DNA from: Zygnema cylindricum
Taxonomy: Eukaryota > Streptophyta > Zygnematophyceae > Zygnematales > Zygnemataceae
Direction of reading: 5' to 3'
Assembly: GCA_037447655.1 (NCBI GenBank)
Contig: JBBHKE010003587.1
Span: 64,001 to 102,667, forward strand
DNA: 38,667 nt
Shown here: positions 19,198 to 29,012 of the stretch, one piece after another
How positions within the stretch are numbered: the first letter of the stretch is position 1
Layout of the letters: each line of letters opens with the position of its first letter
Program-made: the position numbers and the translations under genes
The notes under the pieces: generated by a model
What the model was told of the DNA's origin: nothing
Database searches by the model: none
Seen by the model: the letters and a program-made list of their open reading frames with translations, nothing else

Positions 19198-19416
19198 CAC
19201 CGTGTATCGCTATTAGTCTTAATATATTTTTTAGCCACTTTAAACATCTTTTCTCTGTACACACTTTTCCAAATTTTAATTTGAGACCACCAATCGAAAG
19301 CTGAGAATTTTAAATTTCAATCGCAACCATCAGGTCCACAACCCGACATGTGTGTACGGAGAAAATATGTTTTAAGCGGCGAAAAAGTTATTAGCACTAA
19401 TAGCGTATACACGGTG
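19198..19416. mobile_element. Palindromic MITE, family 1, copy 3 (219 bp, intact TA TSD)
   Basis: Starts CACCGTGTATCGCTATTAG and ends CTAATAGCGTATACACGGTG, flanked by TA at 19196-19197 and 19417-19418. A TA target duplication is typical of Tc1/mariner-type (Stowaway-like) elements. Confidence 0.88.
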
Positions 19417-19437
19417 TACTGTACTGTAACATACAAG

Positions 19438-19652
19438 CACCGTGTATCGCTATTAGTGTTAATGTTTTTTTGCCACTTTTAACATCTTTTCTCCGTACAC
19501 GTTTGTCGGCTTTTGGATCTGACGGTTGCGATTGAAAGACAAGTTCTCACCTTCCGATTGGCGGTTTCAAACTGAAAATCCGACGATTGTGTACGGAGAA
19601 AAGATGTTTTAAGTAGCGGAAAATTTATCAGCACTAATAGCGATTCATGGTG
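19438..19652. mobile_element. Palindromic MITE, family 1, copy 4
   Basis: Starts CACCGTGTATCGCTATTAGT and ends AGCGATTCATGGTG before TA (19653-19654). It lies only 21 bases from copy 3. Its centre is in the opposite orientation to copies 1-3 (GATCTGACGGTTGCGATTG). Confidence 0.85.
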
Positions 19653-19810
19653 TAGTTCACATTAAGTACAGAGCCAAAAGCGCCACGTTACACATCACAT
19701 ATTGTAATACTTCGACTTCACACCTTTTTTACTATCGTTTATTGTACGGAAAACGTAAATCGCGTGAAAGTGTGTCGAAACATCAACCAGCTGGTCGTAA
19801 AATCCTGTAG

Positions 19811-20023
19811 GTGTGCACGAAAAAAGCGAAATTTTTAAGATGTGAAAAAATAAATAAATAACCACTTCTTGTGCTTTCTGCAGTGTGCACGAAAAAAGCG
19901 AAATTTGAAAATGTGAAAAAATGAATAAATAATCACTTCTTGTCCTTTCTGCAGTGTGCACGAAAAAAGCGAAATTTGAAAATGTGAAAAAAAAATCACT
20001 TCTTGTACTTTTCTGTAGCCACC
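19811..20023 (+). repeat. Three-copy 72-bp tandem repeat directly upstream of the DUF1279 gene
   Basis: GTGTGCACGAAAAAAGCGAA starts each unit at 19811, 19883 and 19954. Units end with CACTTCTTGTNCTTTCTGCAG. The array stops about 65 bases before the ATG, so it lies in the promoter or 5' UTR. Confidence 0.92.
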
Positions 20024-20043
20024 TTTCTCACTCTACCCTAGCC

Positions 20044-20052
20044 AAACCCTAA
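20044..20052 (+). promoter_or_regulatory. Telo-box AAACCCTAA upstream of the DUF1279 gene
   Basis: AAACCCTAA lies 36 bases before the ATG. In plants this motif is common near the transcription start of housekeeping and organelle-related genes. Function here is inferred from position and motif only. Confidence 0.55.
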
Positions 20053-20087
20053 AAACTCTACCACTTGAAATTCTTCTGCTCGGCGCC

Positions 20088-20609
20088 ATGGCGTCCTTGA
20101 CTCGCCGTTTGAAAGATCTTACCGCAAAATACGGAAAAGTAGCCGTTGGCGTTCATTTGTCCGTTTCTGCTCTCTGTTTCTCCGGCTGCTACGTGGCAAT
20201 CAAAAATAGTCTCCACGTGGAAGATCTTCTTGCTAAAGTTGGACTTTTTAAAGCAACTGATATTCCTAAGGTTCAGGATTCTGCAGCCATCTCTTCTAAA
20301 CCCTCAGAAAACGACAAAGTCAACAGTATTTCCGAAGATGCGGAAAGGTTAAATATTAGTGGTGAGTTAAATAGTGTGGAATCTAAACCTTTTGGAGAGA
20401 TACTGGAGGAAGTAAGTAGTAGTAGAGAAAGACAAGGAGGCACTGAAAATAGTGTGGATAATATGACAAGGGGAGCCGTACAAGGAGGAGGAGCCATAGC
20501 TCTTGCTTTTTTGTGCAATAAAGCTCTTTTTCCTGTTAGGGTTCCGATGACTTTTGCTCTCACACCTCCTATTTGGAGGTTTTTGGCGTCCAGAGGATTC
20601 AAAGTGTAA
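20088..20609 (+). CDS. DUF1279/FAM210-like small membrane protein
   Basis: An intron-free 173-codon frame. The ATG sits in a good context (GCGCCATGG). Residues ~1-50 match the first half of the plant DUF1279 family (LKDLTAKYGKVAVGVHLSVS, CYVAIKNSLHVEDLL), with a hydrophobic helix at ~18-39. Residues ~50-125 are a Ser/Glu-rich insert with no motif. Residues ~130-173 complete the domain (GGAIALAFLCNKALFPVRVP, LTPPIWRFLASRGFKV) with a second hydrophobic segment. Animal FAM210 relatives are mitochondrial membrane proteins. Plant members are predicted organellar or endomembrane proteins of unknown biochemical role. The insert makes it longer than the compact plant forms. It is flanked by a 72-bp repeat array and a telo-box upstream and by long T tracts downstream. 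Confidence 0.85.
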   Translation: MASLTRRLKDLTAKYGKVAVGVHLSVSALCFSGCYVAIKNSLHVEDLLAKVGLFKATDIPKVQDSAAISSKPSENDKVNSISEDAERLNISGELNSVESKPFGEILEEVSSSRERQGGTENSVDNMTRGAVQGGGAIALAFLCNKALFPVRVPMTFALTPPIWRFLASRGFKV

Positions 20610-20642
20610 TTGGAAGAAACTTGTATTTCTTGTCGCTGTTGT

Positions 20643-20685
20643 AGTTTTTTTTTTTTTTTTTTTTTTTGTTTTTTTTTTTTTTTTT
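20643..20685 (+). repeat. Poly-T tract in the 3' flank of the DUF1279 gene
   Basis: About 40 T residues interrupted by one G, starting 34 bases after the stop codon and probably within the 3' UTR. ATTAAATAA-type sequence near 20704 could act in polyadenylation. Confidence 0.7.
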
Positions 20686-20699
20686 GGAGTCCTCGTGGC

Positions 20700-21504
20700 T
20701 CTAATTAAATAAGGAACGGTGAAGACTTCCTGAGGATTTTGTCTTGTCTAAGGGTTTTTCCTTCAGGGTTTAAACGTTTTTATTTCAAAGGTTGTCAGAG
20801 AAGGAAGCTCTGTGCGTGAGAGAAGAATCAAAGCATAAAAAAAAAAAGTTCAAGAGGAGCTTTAGTTTGGGAGCCAGTTTTGGAAGGATTTCAGTTTCAG
20901 TTTCAGTTTCAGTGAGAGGTTTTTTAAGTGGAGTTTTTTTAAGTTGTTTTAAGTGGTGCAATTGTGATTTACGGTTAAAGTCTTATGGCAAGAATTAGAG
21001 TGTACACAGCGGGATTTAGAGATTCAAAAGTTTTACCATTGGTAGTGTTGGTCGTAAAGTTGGTTTATTAGAAGTTTTTGGCTGTTTATGTCAGATGTAA
21101 TGTGGAAAGAAGTCGAAAAAACAGTTGCATATTTTTCTGGAATAAAGAGGGATAATTAGGGGAACGGCCGGATTTTATTCGATTGTTATTGTCCCTCTTT
21201 TTGCTTACTGTTTGTATTTGCGATGATTTATTCTTCTTTTCTTCTTTCTCGGGTGTAAAATTTAGACAACACAGACACCTGCGTTGCAAAATGATTTCCA
21301 ATTGAGAGAAAACTAGAAACTATGGAATCATTTTCAATTAGAAATATACATTTCTTGCATGACTAATCTGCTTTTTAACTATGTGTAATTCAATTTTCCC
21401 CTTACACCGCCCATGGCCATTAGATTTCTTAACATTAGTTCGTCGCGACTTTTTTTGGCTGAAATGCTTAAAATATTGTCACCATTTAAGAGAGTTACAC
21501 TAAA
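20700..21504. other. Intergenic region downstream of the DUF1279 gene
   Basis: Contains a short TTTCAG repeat near 20890-20912 and otherwise unremarkable AT-rich sequence. No conserved coding segment was recognised. Confidence 0.4.
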
Positions 21505-21698
21505 CTACTGTGTGGTGTTAACATTTTTTTCGCCACTTAAAACATATTTTCTCTAACCACACTTGTCCGGTTGGAGACAGCCGATCGGAAGGGGAAAATC
21601 TTGCCTTTCAATTGCAACCATCGGATCCGTAATCCGATAAGTGTGAACGGAGAAAAGATGTTTGAAGTGGCAAAAAAACATTAACACTTCAGTACTAA
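21505..21698. mobile_element. Palindromic MITE, family 1, copy 5 (diverged ends)
   Basis: Inner arms TTTTTTTCGCCACTTAAAAC and GTTTGAAGTGGCAAAAAAAC, plus the internal CAACCATCGGATCCGTAATC block, match family 1. The outer termini (TGTGGTGTTAAC / TTAACACTTCAGTA) are diverged. Confidence 0.75.
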
Positions 21699-22235
21699 AC
21701 ATTTTAATGACACATTTACACTAATACTTCCTTTATTCTAATATTGGTGGGTGGCAGTGTGTGCATACCATTTGGACATAAGCCTTGATGGTTAGATTCA
21801 CAGGTTGAAAATATAGAGGCAATTTGCCAGTGCGAGGTGTAAATCGCACAGTTTTATGGAAAACCATCAGTAAATTTGCCTTCGAAATTGAATAAATTGC
21901 ACGATTAACCCTAAAAACGAGGTCGGTAGTGTGATTAACCTATTAGTGGCAGTTGTTAGATTGTGTGATGTAGGAACTTCTTTTGCTTACCTACTTACAT
22001 TGTTAAATTACCATTGGAGTTTGCAGTGTATATCTAACAACAAAGTAAAATAACTAAATGAAAGGAGCCCATCACATGAACTTATTCAAGGTTGCACCTC
22101 AAATTGAGGAAATCTCAAAACACTAACCAGGTCAACCCAGGTTACTTATTTTCATTGGATGAATTGTACATATGATAATGATGATACAAAAGTTGCTTCC
22201 AGCAACAAGTCAACCAGCTCATAGGGTAATTATTA
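21699..22235. other. Intergenic spacer, no gene seen
   Basis: AT-rich, no recognisable gene or strong repeat. Confidence 0.4.
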
Positions 22236-23189
22236 GTGTTGTGTACCGATAGCCGTTTTACCGATAACCGGTGTACCTTTTTTGGTGGACCGATAATCGA
22301 TGTATTGTTTCAATGTATTGGTACGGAAATTTAATATATACCGATATATTTTTCCAATATGACATTAAAAAGTTATTGCCATAACTCCATACGAAGTCCA
22401 CCCCGTAACACTAGATTGTGAAGCGCACCCCACCCCCCCCCCCCCCCCCCCCCCCCTTCCCCCCTCCAATATATCAACTATGATTCCCAACCAATATATC
22501 CGGCCCCATCGCCGACCTATAATCGGTTCTTGGAATTATTGCAATAGAAAGTTTGCCAATACAGCACACTAGTACTTACACTAACAGTCTTGTACCCTCG
22601 TTTTGGTTTTTGCACTTTGTCTGGTCTTTCCCTAGATGTTTGTTGCTTCTTTGTGTGTCTTTGTTTTACCTGTCATTTTTCTGTGCGTCTGCTACTTTTG
22701 CCTTGCCTTTCTTTTTTGTTTGCTTCCCTTCACATGTAGTTTTTCAGTTTTTGCATTATTGCCTCCTTTTTGTTCCCATGGACTCAGATGGTTCACCATA
22801 GCGCTTTTTAATAAAGTCGGTGTACTGTTTCGAGGGTAAACAGTACGATGTGGACAGTCTCCTGAGTAATTTGAAAACTGTTTGCCCTAAAACCGTACAA
22901 TTTACCATCAACATCAGGGCAAACATCTCAAGGAACTACCGCGTCAAAAATAAATCCATTCTTTCAAAAAAAAAAACATCGATTGTGAAATGCCCCTACT
23001 TCAGAAACGCAATAACTGAAGATTTTCCATCGACCTCACTCATATGACTCAATGATGCACACTAATAATAGCAGTCATAAAAACAATATGCTATACATAC
23101 AGATATTTATTATAATGATTGCCGTGTGTCTGGAATTAGTGTCGTATATCAAAGGCCCCTAGCCGATATTCGATATGTTCCTAATTTTG
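22236..23189. repeat. Left part of an older CGATAATCGATA-rich repeat interrupted by the retrotransposon
   Basis: CGATAACCGG, CGATAATCGATG and ATACCGATATATT motifs mark 22240-22360, followed by a C homopolymer near 22433-22457. The same motif type (CCCGATAATCGATATATC) resumes at 28020 after the inserted element. The sequence between holds no convincing gene. Confidence 0.55.
23178..23189 (+). repeat. Left 12-bp target-site duplication
   Basis: TTCCTAATTTTG here is repeated exactly at 28008-28019, bracketing the retrotransposon. Confidence 0.75.
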
Positions 23190-23318
<129 letters not shown>

Positions 23319-23603
23319 ATATGTTGGGGGAAAAAACAAAAACGATAAGCAAGGCAAAAGCAACGAAACCACAAAATGACAACTAGTAGTCGGGGAAAAC
23401 ACCCAAAAAAAGAAAAAACAACAAACGAAACGTCAAAGGAAAGAGCTAACACCTATCAACAAAACCCCCGCATAACTTCAAATCTACGCAAAGCAACCAC
23501 GTAAGTCCCCTAACCCCGGAGGAGCACGAGGAGGGAGTTTCGGGACACGCCGACGATCCATAGCCGCAATAGACGATCCAAGGAGGATAGAAGCCTGCAC
23601 TCG

Positions 23604-26600
23604 CTAAAGGGCCACCGGTAAACGTTGACGGTAAAAGGAAGTAAGTACTGAATCCGACGGGCTCCCGGGTCCCCGCCGCTCGAACGAACGCCGACCACAA
23701 GCACGGAGGAACTCGTCCAAATTCTCACCCAAACAACCAAATATCTCGACCGCCATCGGAGTGAAACCATCCATAGCATCGCGATGGGCATAATCACGCT
23801 CCTTCCTCTTAGCCGCGTCGCATGCGGCCACACCCACATGTCGAGCTGCTTGACTGACAACTGTATCAGAGGTAGGGTTTGCCAAAACAACGTCACCAAA
23901 TGTAGGACGCGCACCATCAACCCGACGGGAAGAAATAATGTTGGAAACTTCCCGACGGACAAAATATCCCCCCTCGGAAGCGATAGCAGCAATGGTGTCT
24001 TGAATCGTGTCGTGCGCCTGAATTAACTCTCCTCCGTGGGAGCAACGAAGCAAATGAACGCCGTCAGGCTCAAGAACGTGGTCACATGAGCAAACAAGAG
24101 AGCCAAGCAAAGGTGGGTGAGGGAAGCCAAGCCGAAACTTAAGGGCCGTGGTGAATTGAGACGAGGTGAATCGGAGGGTAGATAAGATAGGGATAGCCAA
24201 TAGCCAAGCTCCAAAACCAGGTCCGCCACAAGAAAGAAAGCGTGCATGGGAAGTATCAGAAGGAAGCGCCTCGAGAAGCTCGAACCTAATAGCGGCGACA
24301 ACCTTATCAGAAATGGATTCGTGAACACGTGCAACTGATGTCGAAACAAGAGTGGAAACAACTGGCATATTCGCGATAGGAGCAGGAGTAAGAGAACGAG
24401 ATGCATCGAGAAGGGACCGCTGGAAGGCGAGCACACCGTCCGAAACTCGGGGTACAACAGTAGCAAGAATAGGAGTGTCCCCAGCCAAAAAACGAGAGAC
24501 GATAGTGGAGGCAACAAGGCACCAACTTCTAAAATAGGTAGCTGGAGCAACACGAGCCGTCGACAGTAAACCCAAACCACTTGCAGAGACTGGAAGACTG
24601 GCCTGAATACGGGCTGCAGGCCCAAACTCATGATCAAAAGCCCCATGACCTAACAAAGTATGAAGGACGTCCATGAGTCGATCGTCAAATGCAGAAAGGG
24701 ACGACACAAAAGTAGGAGTGGGAGGGGAAGTACGAGTAAGGTAGGAGGGTCGATGGGGGAAAAACCGGTTTAAAAGCGCAAAAGCCACTTGGGGATCGGA
24801 AAGGTTAGGAAGGTCATCCACATTGGACAAAATCTGTTTGAAGAGCAGAATCAAGAAATTGCTTGATGTATAGATCAAAACCGAGAGGGCAACCTAACAC
24901 GAATGCCTTCTGATGGAGGAGTCTGAAAACCAGGAGGTGGAATGAAAGAAGGAGGAAAAACACTAGGGGACCACACAACACACTTAGTGGGTTGGAAAAA
25001 AAGATTGAGTTCGGCCAAACGATCCTTGAAAAAGGTATAGGCCGGTATAACTTGGTCCTAAGGACCGATAATGTGTGTGTCGTCCGCAACTGAAGGAAAG
25101 AGGTAAGATGGAAAAGCGGTCGCGGAAGCTCGGAGGGCTCGGTAATGAGCAAGGGCAAACAAAGGGCCTCCAAGTGGATAGCCCTAACGAGTTTTGGTCG
25201 TGGAAGAAAGTGGGACCAAATCACCATCAATGGAAAAGGAGAGGCTGCTGCTCAAAGAATAAAAGGCCCTCACAAAAGGAAATATCTGGACAATTGGAGA
25301 AGGTGCAGCCATAAGCTCGGAAGAAATGCCATTACGATCCACTGTATTGAAAGCATTAGAAACATCAACTTGAAGGACTAAATAATCCGGATGGGCATCC
25401 AACAACGCTCGGATCCCGTGGACCACAGCTTCACAACCTCCCCGGGTTGCCACTCCAAATTGACGAGGAGAGAATAATCATGCAAAGCGGGCTCGAGCTG
25501 GATGCAGATGGCACGGGCCACCAATCGGTACAACACCTCGCCCACGGAATAGGACGGATTCCCCCATTGGGTTTGGTGACAACTACAAGGGGGGAGGTCG
25601 TGAGGAGATCACAAATACGAGAGGGGACAGTGCCACCGGCAATAAGAGAATAAACTCGAAAAAACATATCAAAACCCTTACACTTGATTCCGGAGGCAAA
25701 ACGTCGCGAAATAACTCATAATCTGTGCCTGGTGGACCACTTGCTGATAGATGTTGAGAAGTCGTAATGGCTTTAATGAAAGCGTCTTGATCTAGGATAA
25801 AATACTTTGACAGCTCAAAGGTGTGAATAGAGGGGGATTGAGGGGTGGGAGCCGGTGGATGGAGAGCTCGGAGAATCTCAATAGTCTCAATAGACCGAGG
25901 AGTTGTAATGGCTTTAATGAAAGCGTCTCGATCTAAGATAAAACATTCTAACGGTGGCTTAAAGGTGTGAATAGACGGGGGTTGAGGGGTGGGAGCCAGT
26001 GAATGGAGAGTTGTGAGAATCTCGATAGTCTCAGCAGACCGAGGAGCAGGATTAAACGGTTGGAGGGCCCGAACCGCTTGAGAGAGCTCACCAACTCGGC
26101 CCAAATGAACTGCACGACGATAAGAGGATGGGACATCTGAAGTCTTAGACCTTCCACGTGGTGTGAAGGAAGGACTCGCAACTTGATCCTCGTACTCGGC
26201 GTGAAAGGCCTTCCAATCACCTCGAAGGAATCGTCGGCATCGAGCCATAGTTTCTCGTGCCCCGCTACCACCTCCACGGTTTGGTAAGACTATAACCCAA
26301 AGAGAAAACATGAAAAGGAAGTGCCAAGGTCCAACATCTGTGGGATCGGAACAAATATAGTTCAAAGGGAGGTGGAGGGCGTCCTGTACTATAATCCGCA
26401 CGGCCATGGGGATCCGCGTGTATAATCGTGGACGCTCAAATCATACGCTCCAAGCACGTCTAATTCGCGTAGAAATGCCCAATCTTCGCTTGTAGGTCTG
26501 AACAGGAGTGCGGTGGAAGGAAGGGTATTAAAGGATGGTCTGCACTTGGCCCAGAATCGTCGACAACTCTTTGTATGCCGGGCAATACCGGCACCAGCCG

Positions 26601-26712
26601 CGAAATGCATATGGCACCTAGTACATTTTATCCGTGTTGAGGCTTTTGTGTGGGGTGTAGGTGGTGGAGGTGAGAGAGAAGAGAGAAGGGGCGAGGATGC
26701 TTGGTCGGACAT
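23604..26712 (-). pseudogene. Non-LTR retrotransposon polyprotein with reverse transcriptase, frameshifted
   Basis: The reading frame is scattered over several minus-strand frames. 26389-26712: zinc finger (IKCTRCHMHF...H...C). 25583-26407: linker region with an internal duplication. 25431-25667: RT start (LVVVTKPNGGIRPIP). 25184-25453: RT palm (VLQVDVSNAFNTVDR). About 25070-25095: the catalytic motif in the form VADDTHIIG. 23604-24878: long C-terminal frame with CSCDHVLEPDGVHLLRC (C-x-C-x10-H-x4-C), GGELIQAHD and RRVDGARP. At least four frame changes are needed to link these, so this copy is dead. The C-terminal 424-codon frame is the best preserved part. Encoded activity would have been target-primed reverse transcription. 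Confidence 0.8.
25761..26045 (-). repeat. Tandem duplication (141 + 144 bp) inside the retrotransposon coding region
   Basis: Two units start with GT(C/T)GTAATGGCTTTAATGAA at 25761 and 25902 and encode similar peptides (IETIEILRALHPPAPTPQ / AETIEILTTLHSLAPTPQ). Both lengths are multiples of three, so the duplication kept the frame. Confidence 0.9.
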
Positions 26713-26719
26713 AGTTATT

Positions 26720-27357
26720 GAATGAGAGGGAGATGCATGAGAATTGTGAGAGGGAGAGGAAAGGGAAAGTGGGAAGGGGGGAAAGTAACCACGGGAAATA
26801 GATGTTGAAAATGGTAGTGGGAAGGAACCAGGAGGTGAGGAGGAAAGAATTGATGTTTATTTTTTTTTTTATTTTTTTTTGGTTGAGTGAGTGGGGGTGT
26901 GTGTGTGTTTAAGTATCGGTTTTTTGGGTGTGTAAAGGGTATAAGAGGGGGGAGGGGGGGAGATTTATTTACTTATTTATGATTATGATTATGATTATTA
27001 TTATTATATATAATATATATTTTTTATTAATTATTATTATTATTATTTATTTTTTATTTATTTATTTTTTTTTTTTTTTTATTTTTTTTTTTGTTTGAAA
27101 GGGAAAGGGCAGGTTGAGAGAGGGGAAGGGGGGGAGGGGGGGGGGGGGGGGGGAAGGGGAATTCGAGTATCGGTTTTTGGGTGTGGGGGGGGTATGGAGG
27201 GGGGGGGAGAGGGAAATGTCAAAACAGATGTTTTTTTTTTTTTTTTTTTTTTTTTGGGGGGGGGGGGAGAGAGAGGAGGGGGGGGGAGGGGGGTAAAGGA
27301 AGGAGGAAGAGGGTTTAAGTATCGGTTGTCTGGTGTGTAAGGGGTATAAAGGGGGGA

Positions 27358-27395
<38 letters not shown>

Positions 27396-27416
27396 GGAAT
27401 AATTGTTTGTTTGTTT

Positions 27417-27490
<74 letters not shown>

Positions 27491-27640
27491 CGCGCGTGTA
27501 TGATAAACTCGCTATATGGGGGGACGGGGAGTCTGGCGATTCATGGGAGGGGGGGGGGGGAGTGGCCGGTAATGCCATAGGGGGGGTCGCACCTATGGTT
27601 TTGCCGGTGTTCGTGCGGTTGGAAGCGGCCGCAGGCCGGA
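26720..27640. repeat. Homopolymer- and microsatellite-rich 5' leader of the retrotransposon
   Basis: Successive T, G, TTA/TAT, TG and CG tracts: G-runs near 27140 and 27360-27393, T-runs near 27231-27255 and 27419-27459, then (TG)n and (CG)n to about 27496. The blocks around TATCGGTTTTTTGGGTGTG (26915), 27168 and 27320 are three diverged copies of one larger unit. No coding content. Confidence 0.8.
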
Positions 27641-28004
27641 TCCGGAGGTACATAGTAGCGGGAAGTAGGAAATGGCGTGTAGTGGGGAAGAAGACGAAAG
27701 TTTTAGATCCGGAGGTACATAGTAGCGGGAAGTAGGAAATGGCGTGTAGTGGGGAAGAAGACGAAAGTTTTAGATCCGAGGTACATAGTAGCGGGAAGTA
27801 GGAAATGGCGTGTAGTGGGGAAGAAGACGAAAGTTTTAGATCCGGAGGTACATAGTAGCGGGAAGTAGGAAATGGCGTGTAGTGGGGAAGAAGACGAAAG
27901 TTTTAGATCCGGAGGGTACATAGTAGCGGGAAGTAGGAAATGGCGTGTAGTGGGGAAGAAGACGAAAGTTTTAGATCCGGAGGTACATAGTAGCGGGAAG
28001 TAGA
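27641..28004 (-). repeat. Five and a half 67-bp tandem monomers at the 5' end of the retrotransposon
   Basis: TCCGGAGGTACATAGTAGCG starts near 27641, 27708, 27775, 27841, 27908 and 27976. Copies differ by single indels only, so they are very young or homogenised. In the element's orientation they sit upstream of the coding region, like the promoter monomers of some L1 elements. Confidence 0.95.
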
Positions 28005-28007
28005 AAA

Positions 28008-28019
28008 TTCCTAATTTTG
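28008..28019 (+). repeat. Right 12-bp target-site duplication
   Basis: Exact copy of TTCCTAATTTTG at 23178-23189. Confidence 0.75.
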
Positions 28020-28340
28020 GGTACCCGATAATCGATATATCGCTCTGATATATCAAGGAGCCCATATCGCGATATTTTTGTAATATATCGGCCGATACTT
28101 CGACATATTTTCTAACGGGGGGGGGGGTTTTTGGGGGAAAAACAAAAAAAGTTTGAAGCCCCCCCCCCCCCCCCCCCCGTGGCACGCCCTCAGTCAGGGG
28201 AGGAGGAGAGGGGGGGGGGGGAGGTAACCGTACGACTTGTTTGTACCTTTTATGTACGATTTTTCGTACACCTTCCGTACCATATCAAGGCCTCCCACCG
28301 ATCAATAATCAATATATCGAATATTGAACTTATCGCGATT
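28020..28340. repeat. Right part of the older CGATAATCGATA-rich repeat
   Basis: CCCGATAATCGATATATC, ATATCGCGATATTT and TATATCGGCCGATA palindromic motifs, G and C homopolymers at 28119-28178, and CCACCGATCAATAATCAATA near 28297. It continues the sequence type seen before 23189. Confidence 0.55.
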
Positions 28341-28789
28341 TGTTTTTACCCAATGCACAACATTACCTGGAATCATCGTCCATGGTAACAACATATTCTC
28401 ATCCAAAACTGGTCCCAACCTACTGAAACCTCCTTTGGTTTCTTCAAACAGTAATAATAATGACGTGTTGTACGAATGAAAACAACGAAAGAAAAAAAAC
28501 AAATCATCCACTTGACCAGTAACACTGGCTCATTTAAACAACTAATCCATTTTACGTTCTCATGTTGTTGTGGACATTGACGTGTGTGTGTGTGTGGGTG
28601 TGGGTGTGTGTGAAAGGTGTGGGTGTGAGTGAGGTGGTGGTGTGTGTGCGGTGCGTGTAACAAGCACTAAGATGTAAAAGAAGTCACGAAAGCTCTATAA
28701 TTAACCAACCATGATTAACTGTGGCACTGCTAGGTAGAATCAATTCTATACAAAACTAAAGAGTAAGCAAAACAGTGGGACCTGTGATT
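28341..28789. other. Spacer with a (TG)n microsatellite
   Basis: A TGTGTG/GGGTGTG-rich tract occupies about 28581-28655. The rest is featureless AT-rich sequence downstream of the minus-strand DnaX-like gene. Confidence 0.5.
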
Positions 28790-29012
28790 GTTCCTAAAAC
28801 AATATCTGGTGAAGGTTTTTTGGGTTTTTTCTTTCACTTTTTAAATGACCAAACCATAAAACCAGAGGGAAAGTTTTTTCTTTCTTATCTAAAGACCAAA
28901 CAATAATACCAGATATCGTGCGCGGTAGTAATTGTTCCTAAAGGAGTTTCCGGTTAAAAACTAGTTTCTCTTTTTTCCTTACTTATTTAATGACCAAACC
29001 ATACCATCAAAT
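28790..29012 (-). repeat. Tandem repeat spanning the stop codon and 3' end of the DnaX-like gene
   Basis: The gene's last coding bases and stop (plus strand: CTTATTTAATGACCAAACCA at 28982-29001) have two diverged copies farther downstream: TTTTAAATGACCAAACCATA near 28840-28860 and TATCTAAAGACCAAACAATA near 28887-28906. ATTGTTCCTAAA before them is also repeated (28788, 28931). Confidence 0.75.

Noticed and set aside
27315-27735. Open frames with Pro, Lys and Phe runs near 27.4 kb
   Set aside because: They come from G, T, TG and CG tracts and the 67-bp monomers. Opposite strands are equally open.
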